Positions 22,812 through 26,593 of a stretch of 26,593 nucleotides of DNA are shown one piece after another. Numbering within the stretch: position 1 is the stretch's first letter; each line of letters starts with the position of its first letter. The stretch covers positions 1-26,593 of the forward strand of contig JALOBR010000008.1 of assembly GCA_023228195.1 (NCBI GenBank). The letters run 5' to 3'. The translations under genes were made by a program, and so were the position numbers. Source of the DNA: Candidatus Omnitrophota bacterium (GTDB lineage: Bacteria; Omnitrophota; Gorgyraeia; Duberdicusellales; 4484-171). The notes under the pieces are model-generated. The model was not told the DNA's origin, made no database searches, and saw nothing but the letters and a program-made list of their open reading frames with translations.

Positions 22812-24114
22812 TAAAAATTATAAAATTTGCGTGATTGGCGCAGGCCACGTAGGGCTTGTAAGCGCTGCTTGTTTTTCTGAACTGGGTTACCGTGTAATTT
22901 GTGTCGACAACGATACAAATAAAATAAAGTCTCTTAAGAAAAAAATCTTGCCTTTTTATGAGCCCGGGCTTGATTCGATAGTAATAAAAAACATAAATAA
23001 GGGAAACCTTGTTTTCACATCGGCACTTGAGCAAAGTATAAAAAAGGCAGATGTAATATTTATAGTTGTGGGAACCCCGTCACTAGCTGATGGCTCCGCT
23101 GATTTAACTTCGATAGAGAATGTCGCTAGAACAATCGCCAGGAATTTAAATTCTTACAAGTTAATTGTTGAAAAATCAACCGTTCCGGTACAGACAGGAA
23201 GCAAAGTTAAGGAAACGATATATAGATATAGAAAAAACAATACAGAATTCGACATAGCGTCTAATCCGGAATTCTTAAGAGAGGGAAAGGCTATATATGA
23301 TTTTTTTCATCCGGATAGAATAGTGATAGGCGTAGAGCACGACCGCGCTGAAATGATTCTAAAGAGCCTGTACGCTTCTATTAAGGCGCCGATAGTTGTA
23401 ACCGACATAAATACTTCAGAGCTCATAAAGCATGCTTCAAATTCATTTCTGGCGACAAAAATTTCTTTTATAAATGCTGTAGCGCATATTTGTGATTTGG
23501 CAGGGGCTAACGTAAAAGAAGTAGCCTTAGGCATGGGGTTGGATAAACGCATAGGAAAAGAGTTTTTGAATGCTGGTTTGGGTTATGGTGGTTTTTGTTT
23601 TCCAAAAGACCTGGAAGCTTTCATCTATATCTCTAAAAAATTAGGTTACGATTTTAAACTTCTTCAGGAAGTTAAAAAAATAAACGATGAACAGCGAAGA
23701 TATTTGGTTGATAAGATAAAAGAGCATTTGTGGGTACTGAAGAATAAGAAGATAGCGATATTGGGGCTTTCTTTCAAGCCCGATACCGATGATATGCGTT
23801 TTGCTCCTTCCATAGATATAGTAAGCTCTCTGTTGGATGAGGGGGCATGCATTAAGGCATACGACCCGCAGTCAAACAGCGAAGCAAAGAAAGTTTTTGG
23901 GAATAGAAAAATAGAATTCGCAAAAAATGCCTATACGGCCGTAAAAAATTGCGATTGCGTTTGTATTCTTACCGAATGGGAAGAGTTTAAAAAAGTAGAT
24001 TTTTCAAAATTTAAGAAATTAATGCATTACCCCTTAATCGCCGATGGCAGAAATATGTTTGATAAAAAGCAGGTTGAAGCATCGGGTTTTAAATATATCG
24101 GCTTAGGAACGTAA
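22792..24114 (+). CDS. UDP-glucose 6-dehydrogenase family protein, about 440 aa
   Basis: Oxidises UDP-glucose to UDP-glucuronate in two NAD-dependent steps. The Rossmann motif ICVIGAGHVGLVSA, the segment PFYEPGL, IVEKSTVP and SNPEFLREG all fit the UDP-glucose type. The catalytic cysteine is C269 in GYGGFCFPKD. LGLSFKPDTDDMR starts the C-terminal domain. No ATG exists before the Rossmann motif. GTG 22792 is the best start and overlaps lptD by 20 bases; TTG 22768 is possible. The overlap implies co-expression with lptD. The product would feed capsule or O-antigen synthesis. Confidence 0.92.
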   Translation: MQRKVINKNYKICVIGAGHVGLVSAACFSELGYRVICVDNDTNKIKSLKKKILPFYEPGLDSIVIKNINKGNLVFTSALEQSIKKADVIFIVVGTPSLADGSADLTSIENVARTIARNLNSYKLIVEKSTVPVQTGSKVKETIYRYRKNNTEFDIASNPEFLREGKAIYDFFHPDRIVIGVEHDRAEMILKSLYASIKAPIVVTDINTSELIKHASNSFLATKISFINAVAHICDLAGANVKEVALGMGLDKRIGKEFLNAGLGYGGFCFPKDLEAFIYISKKLGYDFKLLQEVKKINDEQRRYLVDKIKEHLWVLKNKKIAILGLSFKPDTDDMRFAPSIDIVSSLLDEGACIKAYDPQSNSEAKKVFGNRKIEFAKNAYTAVKNCDCVCILTEWEEFKKVDFSKFKKLMHYPLIADGRNMFDKKQVEASGFKYIGLGT

Positions 24115-24187
24115 TCGGCGCAGTAATTGCTAATTACCTGCCATAAGTTCCGTAGGTGGATAGCCCGGCAGGCACCTGCAAAAATAT
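24115..24187 (+). other. Short spacer with small palindromes
   Basis: GTAATT-GCT-AATTAC (24123-24137) and GCAGG-CAC-CTGC (24167-24178) are present. There is no T-run and no good Shine-Dalgarno sequence before the next ATG. It resembles the other palindromic spacers but matches none of their words. Confidence 0.4.
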
Positions 24188-25489
24188 ATGGAAGTATATA
24201 ATTCATTAAAAGATAAAATTCAGGCCAAAAAAGCCAAGATAGGAATAATCGGGCTGGGCTATGTGGGTCTACCTCTTGCGATAGCTTTTTCTAAAAAAGG
24301 ATATATTGTTTATGGTATTGATACTAATCCAAAACATATCGAATACCTGAATAAAGGTGAAAGATATATAGTTGATGTTGACCCGCGAGATGTCCTTACC
24401 CTTATTCGTAAAAAAAGATTCCTGCCTACAGTTGATGCGAGTGTGCTTCGAAATTGCGATTGTATAATAATATGCGTGCCAACTCCGCTTAGAAAAGTTA
24501 AGATGCCCGATATTTCTTATGTTTTAGCTGCTTCGAGAACGATAAAAAAATATTTGAAAAACCAGCTTATTGTTTTAGAAAGCACTTCTTATCCTGCTAC
24601 AACAAGAGAGGTTGTGCTGCCTTCATTAGTAGAAACCGGTCAGCAGCCAGAGAAAGATTTTTTTCTCTGTTTTTCTCCGGAACGGGTTAATCCGGCGGAT
24701 AAAAAATTTCCTTTAACAAAAATACCAAAAATTGTAGGAGGATTTTCAGAAAAATCAACAGAGCTTGCAAGGATTCTATATTCAAAAATAATAAAAAAAG
24801 TGTTTCCTGTATCAAGTCCTGAAGTAGCAGAGACGGCAAAGCTTCTGGAAAATACTTTTCGTCTCGTAAATATTGCCTTAGCAAACGAATTCGCTATTGT
24901 TTGTAATAAGCTTGGAATAAGCGTATGGGAAGTAATTGAGGCAGCAAAAACAAAGCCTTTCGGTTTTATGCCATTTTACCCTGGCCCCGGTTTAGGGGGG
25001 CACTGTATTCCCATTGACCCTTTATATCTATCCTGGAAAGCAAAAAAACTGGGCTTTAAAACTAAAATGATAGACCTTGCTTCTTACATAAATCATTTTA
25101 TGCCGAAATATGTTACGGAGAGGCTTAAAAAAATACTGCACAGCCATAACATGTATTTAAATGGCGCTAAAATATTGATTATCGGCGTTGCCTATAAAAA
25201 AGATGTAAAAGATTTAAGAGAGTCCCCGGCAATAGAAATAATTGAGACATTACAGGCAAAAGGCGCTAACGTAAGTTTTTGTGATCCGTTTCTGCCTTAT
25301 TTAAAAATTCATGGAATTGATTTAAAAAGAATTAAAATCAACAGCAAAAAATTAAAAACATTTGATTGTGTGATTATAGTCACCGACCATACTAACGTCG
25401 ACTACGCTTTTATAAAAAACAACGCAAAACTTATATTTGATACGCGTAACGTTTATAAACAAGGCGGAAAAAACATAATAAAACTATGA
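24188..25489 (+). CDS. Nucleotide-sugar dehydrogenase, probably UDP-GlcNAc 6-dehydrogenase (WbpA-like), 433 aa
   Basis: NAD-dependent oxidation of the sugar C6 to a uronate. IGIIGLGYVGLPLA is the nucleotide-binding motif. ESTSYPATTREVVLP and FSPERVNPADKKF mark the WbpA/TviB/WecC branch rather than the UDP-glucose enzyme just upstream. The catalytic cysteine is C273 in GLGGHCIPIDP, and GVAYKKDVKDLRESPA opens the C-terminal domain. PGPGLGGHCIPIDPLYLSW resembles WbpA most, so UDP-GlcNAc is the favoured substrate; UDP-ManNAc or UDP-GalNAc remain possible. Its stop overlaps the next start by four bases (ATGA). Confidence 0.9.
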   Translation: MEVYNSLKDKIQAKKAKIGIIGLGYVGLPLAIAFSKKGYIVYGIDTNPKHIEYLNKGERYIVDVDPRDVLTLIRKKRFLPTVDASVLRNCDCIIICVPTPLRKVKMPDISYVLAASRTIKKYLKNQLIVLESTSYPATTREVVLPSLVETGQQPEKDFFLCFSPERVNPADKKFPLTKIPKIVGGFSEKSTELARILYSKIIKKVFPVSSPEVAETAKLLENTFRLVNIALANEFAIVCNKLGISVWEVIEAAKTKPFGFMPFYPGPGLGGHCIPIDPLYLSWKAKKLGFKTKMIDLASYINHFMPKYVTERLKKILHSHNMYLNGAKILIIGVAYKKDVKDLRESPAIEIIETLQAKGANVSFCDPFLPYLKIHGIDLKRIKINSKKLKTFDCVIIVTDHTNVDYAFIKNNAKLIFDTRNVYKQGGKNIIKL

Positions 25490-25932
25490 TTAAAGATGTT
25501 GAAATAAAAGAATTAAAGGTAAATTACGACGAGAGAGGGCATTTGATGGAAATCCTGCGTCATGACGATAAAATTTTTAAAAAATTCGGCCAGGTTTACA
25601 TAACTACCGCAAAACCCGGCGTTACCAAGGCCTGGCATTACCATAAATTGCAGGATGATTATTTCTGTTGTGTTTTTGGTAAAATGCGGCTTGCGCTATA
25701 CGATGCCAGGAAAAAATCAAGTGCATACGGTAAGATTATGGATTTTGAATTAGGGCTTGAAAACCCAAAGCTGGTAAAGATTCCCAGGGGTGTTTATCAT
25801 GGGTTTAAATGCATATCAGATGTGTCCGCAATAGTAGTAAATGTTCCTACTTTGCCGTATAATAAGGAAAAACCTGATGAATACAGAGTGGATGCTTTCG
25901 ATAATAATATTCCGTATGATTGGAGGAAATAA
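25486..25932 (+). CDS. RmlC-like cupin (dTDP-4-dehydrorhamnose 3,5-epimerase family), 148 aa
   Basis: Small cupin of the sugar-epimerase family. YDERGHLMEILR, TKAWHYHKLQDDYF (H51 and H53) and IPRGVYHGFK follow the RmlC pattern, and the end PDEYRVDAFDNNIPYDW is typical of the family. It is about 30-40 residues shorter than RmlC, so it may be a dTDP-sugar isomerase or epimerase other than the rhamnose enzyme. Position between a UDP-sugar dehydrogenase and rmlA supports a role in activated-sugar synthesis. It is translationally coupled to both neighbours (ATGA overlap upstream, ATG directly after its stop). Confidence 0.8.
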   Translation: MIKDVEIKELKVNYDERGHLMEILRHDDKIFKKFGQVYITTAKPGVTKAWHYHKLQDDYFCCVFGKMRLALYDARKKSSAYGKIMDFELGLENPKLVKIPRGVYHGFKCISDVSAIVVNVPTLPYNKEKPDEYRVDAFDNNIPYDWRK

Positions 25933-26593
25933 ATGAAAGGCGTTATTTTAGCTGGCGGGCTTGGAACAAGGCTCTCTCCGCTTACAAAAATTACGAATAA
26001 ACATCTTCTGCCGGTTTTTGATAAGCCGATGATATATTACCCTTTAATAACGCTTATGGATGCGGGGATAAAAGATATACTTATAGTTACCGGCGGAAAC
26101 CATGCCGGTGAATTCTTAAGGCTGTTAGGTAACGGAAAAGAACTCAACTTAAAAGAGATCCACTATACTTATCAAACCGGAGAAAAAGGAATAGCCGATG
26201 CTTTAAGGCTTGCTGAGGATTTCGCCGATGGAGACAAAATAGTTGTAATTTTGGGAGATAATTTATTCGGTGGATCAATTAAGCCTTATGTCGATAAATT
26301 CGCAAGGCAAACTAACGGCGCAAAAATTCTTATAAAAAAAGTAGGTAACCCGCAAAGATTCGGAGTGGTAGATTTTAAAAAAGGCAAAGTCATTTCGATA
26401 GAAGAAAAGCCGAAAAGGCCAAGGTCAAGTTATGCTGTGACCGGTTTATATATGTATGATTCAAAAGTGTTTGATTTTATACGTAAGCTTAAAGTCTCCC
26501 GCAGGGGAGAATATGAAATTACTGATATAAACAATATGTATCTCAAAGAAGGGGCTCTTACCTGCGATATACCGAAAGGTTTATGCACTGATT
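25933..26593 (+). CDS. rmlA: Glucose-1-phosphate thymidylyltransferase, truncated by the window end
   Basis: Makes dTDP-glucose from dTTP and glucose-1-phosphate, first step toward dTDP-rhamnose and related sugars. The first 220 residues are visible. MKGVILAGGLGTRLSPLT is the nucleotide-binding signature; KHLLPVFDKPMIYYPL, the metal-site LGDNLFGG, GVVDF and EEKPKRP follow in family order. The ATG comes directly after the previous stop, with GGAGG inside the end of that gene. The C-terminal part lies beyond the window. Close relatives such as glucose-1-phosphate uridylyltransferases are less similar in these motifs. Confidence 0.9.
   Translation, partial: MKGVILAGGLGTRLSPLTKITNKHLLPVFDKPMIYYPLITLMDAGIKDILIVTGGNHAGEFLRLLGNGKELNLKEIHYTYQTGEKGIADALRLAEDFADGDKIVVILGDNLFGGSIKPYVDKFARQTNGAKILIKKVGNPQRFGVVDFKKGKVISIEEKPKRPRSSYAVTGLYMYDSKVFDFIRKLKVSRRGEYEITDINNMYLKEGALTCDIPKGLCTD

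Overview
The window is a chromosomal segment in which every recognisable gene lies on the + strand. It looks like a diderm (LPS-type) bacterium with moderately AT-rich DNA. An LptD/OstA homologue and an O-antigen/capsule sugar cluster argue for an outer membrane. The mix of Firmicutes-like housekeeping synteny (polA, coaE, rho-rpmE-prfA-prmC-murA) with a diderm envelope, and spacers packed with palindromic repeats, would fit a candidate phylum such as Omnitrophota. That placement is inference; no marker phylogeny was run.

Layout. 1-94: tail of an unidentified gene. 316-10284: information and cell-wall housekeeping (polA, glgA, coaE, rho, rpmE, prfA, prmC, murA). 10359-15656: tryptophan operon in the order trpG-D-C-F-B-A, with no trpE. 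15704-18411: an M16 zinc peptidase, rsfS, a possible broken small gene and ribE. 18530-18604: tRNA-Pro(CGG), followed by a 71-bp duplication that includes its 3' end. 18959-20622: ROK sugar kinase and a small transaldolase. 20625-22811: lptD. 22792-26593: nucleotide-sugar genes (two UDP-sugar dehydrogenases, an RmlC-like cupin and a truncated rmlA), probably the start of a surface-polysaccharide locus.

The most unusual feature is in the spacers. Four copies of a structured element share a fixed skeleton: TCGGG, AATTCGACTA, a variable hairpin, then AAGTCTCATT. Three of them run straight into a GGAGG ribosome-binding site, before glgA, rpmE and rsfS. In those three the hairpin has 13-nt arms of different but mutually complementary sequence and an invariant CAGGAAG loop. 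This pattern of compensatory change points to selection on the hairpin itself. Before rsfS the element places its Shine-Dalgarno sequence 5 nt from an in-frame ATT, with no ATG available. The fourth copy lies between the two 71-bp repeats behind tRNA-Pro.

Other spacer families are CACAGAT/ATCTGTG repeats (three trp-operon gaps and the ribE-tRNA gap), CACGAAT/ATTCGTG repeats (coaE-rho and murA-trpG), AT-rich long inverted repeats (prmC-murA and before ribE), and a tandem palindromic unit before the transaldolase gene. Several of these supply the last codons or stop codon of the upstream gene, and one family appears inside prmC in frame. Only one convincing Rho-independent terminator was seen, after rpmE.
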